Below are positions 1 to 9,385 of a stretch of 64,000 nt of DNA, piece by piece. The stretch comes from Thiodiazotropha sp040506195 (GTDB lineage Bacteria > Pseudomonadota > Gammaproteobacteria > Chromatiales > Chromatiaceae), in contig JBEVXH010000007.1 in NCBI GenBank assembly GCA_040506195.1, positions 62,001 to 126,000 on the forward strand, in the 5' to 3' direction. A program made the position numbers and the translations under genes. How positions within the stretch are numbered: the first letter of the stretch is position 1; the number at the start of each line of letters is the position of its first letter. The notes below the pieces were generated by a model that was given only the letters and a program-made list of their open reading frames with translations, did not search any database and was not told the origin of the DNA.

Positions 1-2687
1 TCGTCCCTTGGTTGATTTTTCGCAGACACCTCAGATGCCTGCAGGCCAAGTCTGTCCAACAAGGCACTACTGTCATAACCACGTAGTGAAAGATCGAAGA
101 TCTTGAGGGATGAACCGCTGTTCCTACGACTGCGGGAATGATTTTGCGTGGAATTCTGTTCCAACATTTCTCTGTTGCTGGAAAATCGGGAAGGGAACCC
201 GCCGCTGCTATGGCTTGGCGATGAGTGAATTGAGACGAAGGGCAGGGCGTCATCATCTATAATTCTGACAATCGCAGCAGATGGGGTGGTGATGGCGGCA
301 TTGCCGCTTGCATCGGAGAGTATCAGTGTAAAACTGCTTTCCTCCTCGTATAGACCATCATTTATTATCTCAATCGATATTGGTCGACGTGTCACTCCGG
401 CCGGAAAAGACAGGGTGCCGCTGGTGTCAACGTAATCACTGTCCTTTATGGCTGAACCGTCGATGGTCTTGTATTTGACAGATGTTCTGGCCTCAAGGTC
501 ACCCGATCGGATCACTGTCAAGAAGACTCGATTGCTCGATTCATTGACTTCATAGCTGACCGCATCCAGATAGATCGAAACAGTCTCAATATCAGGATCA
601 TCATCGAGAATTGTGACCGTGGTGGAGGCGGGTTCTGCTATCGATGCGTCCTCGTTGACTGCTGTAAGGAGAATCTGAAAAGTCTCATTCTCTTCATGCA
701 GAGTGTCATCGACCAGTTCGACATGTATCTCCTTCTGCGTCTCTCCCGATTGGAAGCGTATCATCTCATTATCGGCGATATAATCGATATCGGCAGCAGC
801 GCTTTTCGCCACCAGCTGATACTCCACATCAACAGTACCTGTGCTGCCTCCCGTGCGAATCAGATCGATGATTGCCAGCTGTTTTGATTCGTTGACGGCA
901 TATGCGACAGCGCCAAATGAAATGGCCCCTGTACCGTCATTGTCCAGAATAATGACCTCTGCCTCCAACTGCTCTCCAAGCGTGGCATTGCCACCCGCAT
1001 TGGATAGTGCGACGTAGAACGATTCATTCTCTTCATCCAGGTCATCATCATGGAGGAATACCTCGAAACTGCGCAGCTTTTCTCCGTCATTGAATTGCAG
1101 TGTGCCCTTGCTGATGGCATAGTCACGGCCCTGCTTTGCCTCGTCTTCAATCGTGGTGTAGTCGACACTGGCCTCTCCTTTGCTCCCGCCTGAACGCCTG
1201 ACAGTGACTATCAGTTTCTGTGTATTTTCATCCACGGAAAAGAGTGATTCATTGAACTCGATCCGGCTGTTTTCATTGGATTCGAAATTACTCTCGAGGA
1301 GTGCAAGTGCCGCAGCTACGTCCAGCAGGCCGTAACCGAAGCTATCATCTGCACCTGCCTCGCCCAAATCGACAGCAGAGTCATAGAGAGCGGTTTCGAT
1401 CTGGGAAAGTGTGGCATCGGGAAACGCGCTTTTAAGCAGCGCCATGGCTCCGGTTACATGGGGTGCGGCGAATGAAGTACCGGAGACAATGTTATAGGCG
1501 TTGGGCAGCAGGTCTGTGGTGAAGATCAGACTGCCGGGTGCGGCAAGCTTGGGGAAAACGCCGCCGTCACAGGCGCCTGGCCCCCGGCTGCTGAGCAGTT
1601 CTATCTCGTTGGACTGATCGACCGATCCAACGGAGAGCGCACCTGGATCGTTGGCTGGACTGATACTGGATTCAGCGGATGGACCGAAGTTGCCGGCGGA
1701 AAACACCACACCAATGCCGGCTTCCCGCAGCAGCTTGATGTCTTCACTGAATTCCTGGAAACACTCATTGATGGTTGTGGAAAAGCCCCAAGAATTGTTG
1801 ACCAGGTGGGGCGCGTCATCGGTCAGTGGATCACCGTCCGGATCGAGCAGCCACTGAAACGACTCATGAATCGCGCTTAGTGTCGACTCATTGGCGTTGT
1901 CGAAGATCTTTGCCGCAATCCACTTGGCCTCAGGTGCCATGCCGATTTGAAAACCGCTCTCATCACCACCCAGTATGATGCCGAGCGCCTGCGTGCCGTG
2001 GCCCACCGTATCGGCGGGTAGTTCATTCTGTTGATAGGGGTCGAACCAGCTGTTAGTCCCGCCGCGCCATTTTTCGATAAGATCCGGGTGGTTGAGTTCA
2101 ACGCCGGAATCCATGATGGCGACTGTGACGCCATCGCCATCGATTCCCTGTTGCCAGAGGTCCTCGGTGTTGATGTTGATGAGATTCCACAACGGATCTG
2201 TCGTCAGACCTTCGACCCTGTCATCACTCATGGTCAACCGCATATCGACTGAGATCCGTTCCACCTCGGGCATGGCGGCGATCTTATCAACCAGATTGGC
2301 CGGCAGGTCCAAGGCGACAGCGTTGATGACCCAAAGTGATTTCAGGCGTGTTTTTACGCCGTGATCACGCAATATTTTGGCGAGTTTTGCCTTGGGCTTG
2401 GTGAGTTGGTCCTGCAGGCCGGTCAACAGTCTTCTGCGTAATTGCTTTTTTTGTCTCGACCGTGACTTAATTATTGCCGGTTCATATTGATTTTTTTTAT
2501 TTATAGATCTACGCAACTCATCGATATTGAAGTCTTTTTTGAATTTTACAATGACCGGGACACGGGATGTGAGATCAACCTGCGCCACAAGTTTGTCGAT
2601 ATCGGCGGTTAATCCTGCGGCACCATTCAGCACGGGTTGATAGAACAGGCCCGCCAAGATTCCGGCAGTGAATAATCGCTTAAGCAT
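1..2687 (-). CDS. Subtilisin-like (S8) exoprotease with Calx-beta repeats, 3' end off window
   Basis: Secreted serine protease of the subtilase family, incomplete because the frame runs open through the left edge (about 895 residues seen). The start at 2687 gives an N-terminal signal peptide (MLKRLFTAGILAGLF), followed by a region like an I9 propeptide. The catalytic triad is visible: Asp193 in IMDSGVELNHPD, His230 in GHGTQ, and Ser405 in SGTSFAAP. Three tandem Calx-beta-type domains follow, at roughly 1260-945, 935-605 and 600-260, each with the DEN/NES start and the EE(N/S)E(T/S)F core and ending in an acidic turn such as LDND or LDDD. A Ser/Asn/Arg-rich stretch comes after them. Calx-beta domains bind Ca2+ and often occur in large exoproteins. 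It is transcribed divergently from the type II secretion operon, so it is a natural candidate substrate; that link is inference. Confidence 0.9.
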   Translation of the reverse strand, partial: MLKRLFTAGILAGLFYQPVLNGAAGLTADIDKLVAQVDLTSRVPVIVKFKKDFNIDELRRSINKKNQYEPAIIKSRSRQKKQLRRRLLTGLQDQLTKPKAKLAKILRDHGVKTRLKSLWVINAVALDLPANLVDKIAAMPEVERISVDMRLTMSDDRVEGLTTDPLWNLININTEDLWQQGIDGDGVTVAIMDSGVELNHPDLIEKWRGGTNSWFDPYQQNELPADTVGHGTQALGIILGGDESGFQIGMAPEAKWIAAKIFDNANESTLSAIHESFQWLLDPDGDPLTDDAPHLVNNSWGFSTTINECFQEFSEDIKLLREAGIGVVFSAGNFGPSAESSISPANDPGALSVGSVDQSNEIELLSSRGPGACDGGVFPKLAAPGSLIFTTDLLPNAYNIVSGTSFAAPHVTGAMALLKSAFPDATLSQIETALYDSAVDLGEAGADDSFGYGLLDVAAALALLESNFESNENSRIEFNESLFSVDENTQKLIVTVRRSGGSKGEASVDYTTIEDEAKQGRDYAISKGTLQFNDGEKLRSFEVFLHDDDLDEENESFYVALSNAGGNATLGEQLEAEVIILDNDGTGAISFGAVAYAVNESKQLAIIDLIRTGGSTGTVDVEYQLVAKSAAADIDYIADNEMIRFQSGETQKEIHVELVDDTLHEENETFQILLTAVNEDASIAEPASTTVTILDDDPDIETVSIYLDAVSYEVNESSNRVFLTVIRSGDLEARTSVKYKTIDGSAIKDSDYVDTSGTLSFPAGVTRRPISIEIINDGLYEEESSFTLILSDASGNAAITTPSAAIVRIIDDDALPFVSIHSSPSHSSGGFPSRFSSNREMLEQNSTQNHSRSRRNSGSSLKIFDLSLRGYDSSALLDRLGLQASEVSAKNQPRD

Positions 2688-3193
2688 CTTTGCCAGTCGC
2701 CTGATGGCGCGTTTATTTCCTCAGTATGGGAATCGATGGGTAAAATATGAGTAAAATCATCTGATTATCAACTATATTCCTTAATACCTCATACTTTAAT
2801 GCGTGTTACTACTACCTGTTGATTAGGTATGTTACTACCATGACTGAACAGTTGAGGCAGTAAAATCCTAAAATATTTTCGTGCCGGAAACATAGAACAA
2901 ACACACTTAAAACGCTTTATGGAAAGCTGATACGGCCACTATAGGATTGATTATCCTATTCATTTAACAGGTAGTTCATGCACTTTGAGCATGATCTGCA
3001 GGCTGGGTGATAGAGACAGTAGAACCCGTGGTAGGGTTTTTATGCATTAAAGGTATGAAATCACCCCATGCAGAAATACATCCTCCCATCAATCTCATTA
3101 ATCTTGTAAATCTGCTGTTATTGTATGAAGCCATATTCAGTCCGATGTGCATCGATCAGGGTATGGGAGTTTTGTGGAACTACTGGAATTCAG
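2688..3193. other. Divergent intergenic region, subtilase / gspD
   Basis: About 500 AT-rich bases with no convincing gene; it must carry the promoters for the subtilase (minus) and the secretion operon (plus). It holds a perfect 7-bp inverted repeat, ATAGGAT-TGATT-ATCCTAT, at 2941-2959, and a repeated GTTACTAC at about 2810-2840. Either could be a regulator site. The inverted repeat lacks a T-tract, so it is not an obvious terminator. Confidence 0.4.
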
Positions 3194-5419
3194 ATGAGCA
3201 AGAGTGAACCCAATCTGCTGGCTCGGTTATTGCCAATGGTATTGTCCATATTATTGGTATCATGCGCCCAGCACCCCGAAATCAATCAAACAGATGCTGG
3301 CAGGTTGATTGCTCCCTATCCAGCAGAGAGACCGTCAATTTCGACTTCCGGCGGCGATGATGAACAGGAGTTGGTACTCTCGCAACAGACAGTGAGGGAA
3401 CCGGAGTTCTTTGTTCGTGAGGGTAGCGGTAGATTCATTAAGCCTGGAGAGTCGGGTAAGAAAAAGACTCAACCGGCCCGTGGCGACATAACGCTCAATT
3501 TTGAGGCAGTGGATCTGCGTGAAGTGGTCAAAGTGGTCTTCGAAGAGATTCTGCGGGAAAACTACCTGATCGATGACAAGGTACAGGGTCAGGTAACCAT
3601 CCACACGACCTACCCTGTCAGCACCGATGCGGTATTGCCGATTCTTGAGACTATTCTGCAGATGAACGGTGCCGTGATGGTGCGTAATGGCGCACTCTAC
3701 AAGATTCTGCCTGAGGCTGATCTGAAGAGTATGGCCATGAAACCCTCTGTTGGTCAGGGTAACGCGAAGATGAAAGCGGGTCAGGGCGTGCAGATCGTAC
3801 CATTGAGGTACATCACAGCCGTTGAAATGAAGAAGGTTTTGGAAAGCTTTGCCTCCCCGGCAGAGCAGATTCGGGTGGACAAAGGCAGGAACCTGTTGAT
3901 CCTTACCGGCTCCTATCAACAGATCAACAATCTGTTGCAGACCGTCGAAATGTTCGATGTGGATTGGCTCAGCGGTATGTCGTTTGCGCTGATACCGCTG
4001 AAGGCCACGGACGCCAAAACCATTACCGAAGAACTCAAGCATCTGGTTGGGGATGGCGATGGGTCGCCATTGGCTGGGATGATCAAGCTGATTCCCATCG
4101 ATCGCCTGAATGCGGTCATGGTGATCAGTCAGCAACCCAGATATATCAAGGATGTGCGCAGGCTGATCAGCCAGTTTGACCAGGGCAGTGATAAATCTCC
4201 CGACCGCCGGCTATACGTCTATCATCTGAAAAACGGAAAAGCGGAGAATATAGCCGCCATTCTGCAGAATATATTCGGTAATGAGGTTTCAGCACCTTCC
4301 CCGAGTGGGAGATTGAGCAGCAGTGACCCGCTACTACGCTCAAATGTGCGCGCTCCCACAGCGACCGGGATCGATCTGAAGAACAGTAATGCCGACAGCG
4401 AGGCTGTTCTCGCCAGGGATCAGCCTGCAGCAGCTACGGCAGCGGTAGCAAGCGCCAGTATGCCTAGGCAGACGCCGCGAGAAGGATCGGATGCCACGGC
4501 GACCATCATTGCCGATCCGGATAACAATGCCATCCTGGTGATGGCGAGCCCGAAGGACTATCAGAAGATCAAGGCGACGATCAGCCGCCTGGATGTTTCA
4601 CCTAAGCAGGTGCTCATCGAAGCGACCATTGCCGAGGTGCAATTGAGCGATAACCTGAGTTATGGCGTACGTTGGTTCTTCAATGGTTCCACAGGGAGCG
4701 GGCGTCCTTATAAAGGCGCATTGGGGAGCTTGCCCGGGGATGTCTCGGGTGGCGACGGTTTTTCACTTGGACTGTTCAACAGCGCCAATGATCTGAAGGT
4801 CTTCTTCGATATTCTGGAGAACGAATCCTCGGTGAAGTTTCTCTCCGCACCCCAGATTATGGTGATAGACAACCAGACAGCAAGCTTCCGTGTGGGTGAC
4901 CAGATACCCATTGTGACTCGATCGTCACAGAGTACTACCGATCCGGATGCGCCCATTGTTTCCGAGGTGCAGTTCCGCGATACGGGTACCCTGCTGCAGG
5001 TCACGCCGCGCATCAACGAAGGGGGCATGGTGACTTTGGAGGTCAGCCAGGAGGTCAGTACCCCCGGCACCGCCCCGGCCATTGGCGGCGGAGGCAATGT
5101 CTCCATTTCCCAGCGTACCATCGAGAGTACCGTCATCGTTCACGATGGGCAGACTGTTGTGCTGGGTGGTTTGATTCGTGAAAGCAGCTCAGGCGGCAAA
5201 ACGGGGATTCCCGGTTTGATGCATATCCCCATCGTCGGCAACCTCTTCGGCAGCACCACCAAGGACATAAGCCGCACCGAGTTGATCGTGACATTGACAC
5301 CAAAGGTGGTACGGAACCCGCAAGAGGCCTACGATATATCTCAGGAACTGCGAGAAAAGATACGCGACGCCACCCTGTTTCATGATGACTTTCAACGGCG
5401 TCGGGCATCCAGCAAGTAA
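3194..5419 (+). CDS. gspD: Type II secretion outer-membrane secretin GspD
   Basis: Forms the multimeric outer-membrane channel through which folded exoproteins leave. At 741 residues it has the normal GspD length. N0 (about residues 95-172), N1-N3 and a C-terminal secretin domain are all recognisable. Visible secretin signatures include the VLIEATIAEVQL segment and, near the end, VVLGGLIRES followed by GIPGLMHIPIVGNLFG. The frame opens earlier, at 3125, but the ATG at 3194 is preferred. It places MSKSEPNLLARLLPMVLSIL directly before the lipobox LVSC, giving a lipoprotein-type signal peptide. It is first in an operon of ten gsp genes and lies 14 bases before gspE. A lipidated N-terminus is unusual for GspD, which often has an ordinary Sec signal and a separate pilotin. 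Confidence 0.95.
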   Translation: MSKSEPNLLARLLPMVLSILLVSCAQHPEINQTDAGRLIAPYPAERPSISTSGGDDEQELVLSQQTVREPEFFVREGSGRFIKPGESGKKKTQPARGDITLNFEAVDLREVVKVVFEEILRENYLIDDKVQGQVTIHTTYPVSTDAVLPILETILQMNGAVMVRNGALYKILPEADLKSMAMKPSVGQGNAKMKAGQGVQIVPLRYITAVEMKKVLESFASPAEQIRVDKGRNLLILTGSYQQINNLLQTVEMFDVDWLSGMSFALIPLKATDAKTITEELKHLVGDGDGSPLAGMIKLIPIDRLNAVMVISQQPRYIKDVRRLISQFDQGSDKSPDRRLYVYHLKNGKAENIAAILQNIFGNEVSAPSPSGRLSSSDPLLRSNVRAPTATGIDLKNSNADSEAVLARDQPAAATAAVASASMPRQTPREGSDATATIIADPDNNAILVMASPKDYQKIKATISRLDVSPKQVLIEATIAEVQLSDNLSYGVRWFFNGSTGSGRPYKGALGSLPGDVSGGDGFSLGLFNSANDLKVFFDILENESSVKFLSAPQIMVIDNQTASFRVGDQIPIVTRSSQSTTDPDAPIVSEVQFRDTGTLLQVTPRINEGGMVTLEVSQEVSTPGTAPAIGGGGNVSISQRTIESTVIVHDGQTVVLGGLIRESSSGGKTGIPGLMHIPIVGNLFGSTTKDISRTELIVTLTPKVVRNPQEAYDISQELREKIRDATLFHDDFQRRRASSK

Positions 5420-5433
5420 TCGACAAAGAACTG

Positions 5434-7269
5434 GTGACTCATGCTTTTTCTCCGTGGCAGTGCCGAACGGCACTGACCGACAGGCATGTGGAGTCCAGCC
5501 AGACACCTGAGAGGTCATGTGTTGTGAGACAGGAGATTAGCCCGATAGCCAAGGAGAATCTCTCCCCTGAGGAAGATGCCGGTGCACTCAGTTATATGGA
5601 GTCCCCGCTATGCGTCGCCCTGGTGGAGGGCGGACGACTCAGTACCGCCGATGCCGAGCGCGCGGTTCGTCTGAGAGACAACCGGCAGAGTGACCAGTCG
5701 ATCGGCACCATTCTGTTACAGCTGGGGCTGATCTCGGACCGGGATCTTGCCATCACTCTGTCGACTCTGTGTGAAGTACCCCTCATCGAGGCAAAGGCCT
5801 ATCCCGATCTTTCCCATATCAGCGACAATATCTCTTCCAATTTCCTCAAGGAACATCGCCTGATTGTATATGAGGAGCAGGAGGGCCATCTGGTGGCGAT
5901 CATGGTCGATCCCACCGACCGGTATGTCATCGATGCGCTGGAACTGATCAGCGGCAAACAGATCAGGTTGGCCATCGGTATCGCCTCCGAAATCGACGAG
6001 GTGATCCAGACCCTGTTCAGCGAAAAGCTGCGGGAAGAGGGTGGGGAAAACGATGCGGGCATGGAACACCAGCTGCTGCTCGATGATGTCGAGCAGCTCA
6101 AAGAGCTTGCCAGTGAAGCGCCGGTCATCAAGATGGTCAACCAGATCATCCAGCGGGCGGTCACTACGAAGGCATCCGATATCCATATCGAACCTTTCGA
6201 AAACAGTCTGAAAGTACGTTACCGGGTCGATGGGCTGTTACGGGAAACCGAAACACCCTCCGTCAACCTGGCTGCGGCATTGATCTCGCGCGTAAAAATT
6301 ATGGCAAATCTCAATATCGCGGAACGCCGTCTTCCACAGGATGGGCGCTTCAAGGTCAGGGTCCACGGTTCCACCCTCGATATGCGTGTCTCCACGGTAC
6401 CGACACTACATGGTGAGAGTATGGTGCTCAGGTTGCTGCAGAGGGATCATGTCAATCTTGACTTTGCCAGCCTTGGTTTCGATAGCGCGATTGAGAAACG
6501 GCTCTTGGAGATCCTGGATCGTCCCCATGGCATCGTGGTGGTGACCGGACCCACCGGCAGTGGTAAGACCACCTCCCTCTACGCCGCGCTCAACTATCTC
6601 AATCGGCCGGAAAGAAAGATCCTGACTGTCGAGGATCCGGTGGAATACAACATCGAGGGGGTCAACCAGATCCAGGTCAAACCGAATATCGGCCTGGATT
6701 TCAGTTCGGCGCTACGTTCGATCGTGCGGCAGGACCCGGATATCATTATGATCGGCGAGATTCGTGACCAGGAGACGGCCCAGATTGCGGTGCAATCGGC
6801 CCTCACCGGCCACCTGGTTCTCTCCTCGCTGCATACCAATGATGCCGCGGGCAGTATCACCCGGTTCATTGATATGGGGATCGAGCCATTCCTGCTGACC
6901 TCAACGGTAAATGCCGTTGTAGCTCAGCGTCTGGTGCGAAATCTCTGTCCCGATTGCAAGGCGCCCTACGATCCGCCGCCGGAAGTGGCGGCGCGTTTCG
7001 AAACGTTCCCCGGCCGCGCCACCCTTTACCGGGCAGTCGGTTGTGAACACTGCAGCGGCAGCGGCTATCGGGGTCGCAGTGCAATCATTGAAATGATCGA
7101 GCTATCGGAAGGATTGCGTTCTCTGATCCTCCAGAGCGGGGATAAGAACGTGTTGGCTGAGTGCGCGAGACGCGAGGGTGCCCGTACCATGTATGAGGAC
7201 GGCGTACAAAAAGCGATGCGGGGCATCACCACCCTTGAAGAGGTGCTACGAGTCACTCAGGAGAGCTGA
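5434..7269 (+). CDS. gspE: Type II secretion ATPase GspE
   Basis: Cytoplasmic hexameric ATPase that powers pseudopilus assembly. An N-terminal N1E domain (GTILLQLGLISDRDLA) precedes the ATPase core. The Walker A motif GPTGSGKTT begins at residue 372 of the longest form, followed by the Asp box (VEDPVEYNIEGVNQIQV), the Walker B region IIMIGEIRDQETA and the His box (LTGHLVLSSLHTN). The zinc-binding cysteines CPDC and CEHC sit near the C-terminus, as is typical for GspE. The GTG at 5434 gives 611 residues. The GTG at 5524 has a better ribosome-binding site (GAGAGG about 9 bases upstream) and may be the true start, shortening the protein by 30 residues. Two bases separate it from gspF. Confidence 0.95.
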   Translation: MTHAFSPWQCRTALTDRHVESSQTPERSCVVRQEISPIAKENLSPEEDAGALSYMESPLCVALVEGGRLSTADAERAVRLRDNRQSDQSIGTILLQLGLISDRDLAITLSTLCEVPLIEAKAYPDLSHISDNISSNFLKEHRLIVYEEQEGHLVAIMVDPTDRYVIDALELISGKQIRLAIGIASEIDEVIQTLFSEKLREEGGENDAGMEHQLLLDDVEQLKELASEAPVIKMVNQIIQRAVTTKASDIHIEPFENSLKVRYRVDGLLRETETPSVNLAAALISRVKIMANLNIAERRLPQDGRFKVRVHGSTLDMRVSTVPTLHGESMVLRLLQRDHVNLDFASLGFDSAIEKRLLEILDRPHGIVVVTGPTGSGKTTSLYAALNYLNRPERKILTVEDPVEYNIEGVNQIQVKPNIGLDFSSALRSIVRQDPDIIMIGEIRDQETAQIAVQSALTGHLVLSSLHTNDAAGSITRFIDMGIEPFLLTSTVNAVVAQRLVRNLCPDCKAPYDPPPEVAARFETFPGRATLYRAVGCEHCSGSGYRGRSAIIEMIELSEGLRSLILQSGDKNVLAECARREGARTMYEDGVQKAMRGITTLEEVLRVTQES

Positions 7270-7271
7270 GC

Positions 7272-8492
7272 ATGGCCGCGTTCCTATATAAGGCTGTCGA
7301 TGCAGACGGCAAGGTCGTGGAGGGGGAGCTGCAGGCGGTCAGCCGCGATCATGCCGTTAACCAGATCCACCTCAATGGACAGGTGCCGATACGTATCGAG
7401 GAGAGCCGGCAAAAGAGCCGAGGCGAATCACGCAGAAGCTTTCAGCGCAAATCGGTCTCCGCTGAACAGATCGCATCATTTACCCGGGAATTGGCGACAC
7501 TGCTGAAATCGGGGCAACCCCTGGATGGCGCACTGGCGATACTTATCTCCATCGCCGGTGAGGAATCACTGTTCAGCCAGCATTTGACCAGCGTTCGGGA
7601 CAGTCTGAAAAGCGGTAACTCGTTTGCCGATGCATTGGCGAAAGAGGGGGGGCTGTTCAGTAATTTCTATGTGCAGATGGTAAGGGCGGGGGAATCCGGC
7701 GGTGCGCTGGAGAGCGTCCTGGCCCGATTGGCACTGCATTTGGAGCGAGCCAAAGAGGTGCGTAGTTCACTGATATCCGCGCTGATCTACCCCGCGATTT
7801 TGCTGTTTGTCGCGATTACTTCGATTTTGATTCTGCTGACCTATGTGATACCCCAATTCAGCGAACTGTTCAGTGACATGGGACAGGCCCTTCCCATGTC
7901 GACACGCATCACCATGGGTATCGCTGGATTTCTTCAGGACTACGGCTGGGTAATGGCCCTGGCGGTGATACTCCTGATTTTCTTTTTCAAGTGGCAGATG
8001 AGCCGCAGGGTAAGCGCCAAGCGATGGCATGCCAGACTGCTTGTGCTACCTGTCGTCGGTCCCATCATCAAGCAGGTCGAAGCAGCCCGTTTCTGCCGGA
8101 CCCTTGGCACCTTGCTTGAGAATGGCGTGCCATTACTGAGATCCGTGGCAATCGTGAAAGATACCATCAGTAACCATGTCATTGCCGATGGCATGGATCA
8201 GGTGGTAAACCAGCTGAAATCAGGCCGAAGATTGGCCGATCCGCTCACAGAGCATGCCCAGTTCCCCCTGTTCGCCTTGCAGATGATCCGGGTAGGCGAG
8301 GAGTCCGGACAGCTGGAACCGATGTTGATGCAGACCGCCGAGATCCTCGACCAGGAGACACAGACCCTGATCAAGCGTGCATTGAGTCTGGTGGAACCGG
8401 TGATGATCCTGGTGTTGGGCCTGATCATCGCAGGTGTGGTGATGTCGATTCTGGTTGCCATCCTGGGTGTGAATTCACTGGTTGCGTTGTGA
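7272..8492 (+). CDS. gspF: Type II secretion inner-membrane platform protein GspF
   Basis: Polytopic inner-membrane platform protein, 406 residues, the standard length. The start MAAFLYKAVDADGKVVEGEL is typical of GspF. Two repeated T2SSF domains are present: one around FTRELATLLKSGQPLDGAL (residues 65-190) and one around FCRTLGTLLENGVPLLRSV (275-395). Each is followed by hydrophobic membrane segments, the last being VMILVLGLIIAGVVMSILV. It lies between gspE and the minor pseudopilins. In the related Xanthomonas operon order (E-F-G-H) the next gene would be gspG, which is absent here. Confidence 0.95.
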   Translation: MAAFLYKAVDADGKVVEGELQAVSRDHAVNQIHLNGQVPIRIEESRQKSRGESRRSFQRKSVSAEQIASFTRELATLLKSGQPLDGALAILISIAGEESLFSQHLTSVRDSLKSGNSFADALAKEGGLFSNFYVQMVRAGESGGALESVLARLALHLERAKEVRSSLISALIYPAILLFVAITSILILLTYVIPQFSELFSDMGQALPMSTRITMGIAGFLQDYGWVMALAVILLIFFFKWQMSRRVSAKRWHARLLVLPVVGPIIKQVEAARFCRTLGTLLENGVPLLRSVAIVKDTISNHVIADGMDQVVNQLKSGRRLADPLTEHAQFPLFALQMIRVGEESGQLEPMLMQTAEILDQETQTLIKRALSLVEPVMILVLGLIIAGVVMSILVAILGVNSLVAL

Positions 8493-8499
8493 GGCGGTT

Positions 8500-9006
8500 A
8501 TGAACGCGAAATTCAGTGACACGCGGACATCCGGCAAGGGTTTCACCCTGATCGAAGTAATGTTGGCGCTGGTGATACTGGCTATGCTGGTCAGCCTGAC
8601 ACCACCACTGTTCGAGAGGGCATTCCCTTCGCTCAAACTCAAGGCGGCTACGCGGGACCTGGCCCAGGAGATCCGTTATATCCAGCAGACTGCAATCATT
8701 ACCGGTGTGCCCTCGAAGGTGCAGTTCGACCTCCGCAAGAATGCCTACCAAAGTGATCAGGTCAACAGTGGTGAAGTACGACACCTGCCCGATGGGTTGA
8801 AATTTGCCGGGAATAAACCTGCCATAGGGATAGATGGAGCCCCGATTCTGGTGTTCCAGTTCTTTCCGGATGGCAGCTCGACTGGAGGTATATTGATTCT
8901 CGATAACGGCGGACAGCGCTTCGCCATTGCTGTGGACTGGCTGACAAGCCGGGTCCGGGTCTTAGATCACGAAGAGCTTAAAGCGAATGCCCCATACCAG
9001 GTCTGA
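8500..9006 (+). CDS. gspH: Type II secretion minor pseudopilin GspH
   Basis: Pseudopilin of 168 residues with a type III (prepilin) signal. Gly precedes the mature N-terminus FTLIEVMLALVILAMLV, with the conserved Glu at mature position 5. The later sequence (TRDLAQEIRYIQQTAIITG) matches GspH/FimT rather than GspG; it lacks the GspG glycine-rich and calcium-site pattern. The start at ATG 8500 is supported by GAGGCGG just upstream. An earlier in-frame TTG at 8482 lies inside gspF and is less likely. The gene overlaps gspI by 20 bases. It should be processed by a GspO/PilD peptidase, which is not in this window. Confidence 0.9.
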   Translation: MNAKFSDTRTSGKGFTLIEVMLALVILAMLVSLTPPLFERAFPSLKLKAATRDLAQEIRYIQQTAIITGVPSKVQFDLRKNAYQSDQVNSGEVRHLPDGLKFAGNKPAIGIDGAPILVFQFFPDGSSTGGILILDNGGQRFAIAVDWLTSRVRVLDHEELKANAPYQV

Positions 9007-9385
9007 AGGCATGTCGTTGATCGAGGTGCTGGTGGCGTTTGTCATTCTAAGCATGACCATGAGTGTGATTCTCAGGATCAACGCCACAACCCTGCGCAAC
9101 CACCAGGTTACGACTGACTATCTCAAGGCTGTCCAGATAGCCGAATCAAGGTTGGATCAGATGGCTGTCGATCGAAGCAACAGCAACCTGAATGAACAAG
9201 GGAGCGAACAGGGAGGGTTCAGATGGCACTATCTGCGACAGCCCTATCGCGGCTGGTCAGTCGAGAAAATACTGGCGGTGCCACTGCAGCCCGTGGAAGA
9301 GACCTTCGCTATCGCATGGGAAGCCCCTGGTGGTGAAAGAAGGCTGACATTCACACGCATAGGTCTTGTATATGATAAACCCTAA
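8987..9385 (+). CDS. gspI: Type II secretion minor pseudopilin GspI
   Basis: Minor pseudopilin of 132 residues, the usual GspI size. The short leader MPHTRSEG is followed by the mature helix MSLIEVLVAFVILSMTMSV, with Glu at mature position 5. The segment AVQIAESRLDQMAV matches the GspI pattern of a helix ending in E.(R/K)LDQ. GspI is the hub of the tip complex with GspJ and GspK. It starts inside the end of gspH and its stop codon lies inside gspJ, so the three are translationally coupled. Confidence 0.9.
   Translation: MPHTRSEGMSLIEVLVAFVILSMTMSVILRINATTLRNHQVTTDYLKAVQIAESRLDQMAVDRSNSNLNEQGSEQGGFRWHYLRQPYRGWSVEKILAVPLQPVEETFAIAWEAPGGERRLTFTRIGLVYDKP

Noticed and set aside
3335..4135. Long minus-strand open frame inside gspD
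   Set aside because: It is the antisense shadow of a well-supported secretin; no family motif or ribosome-binding site.
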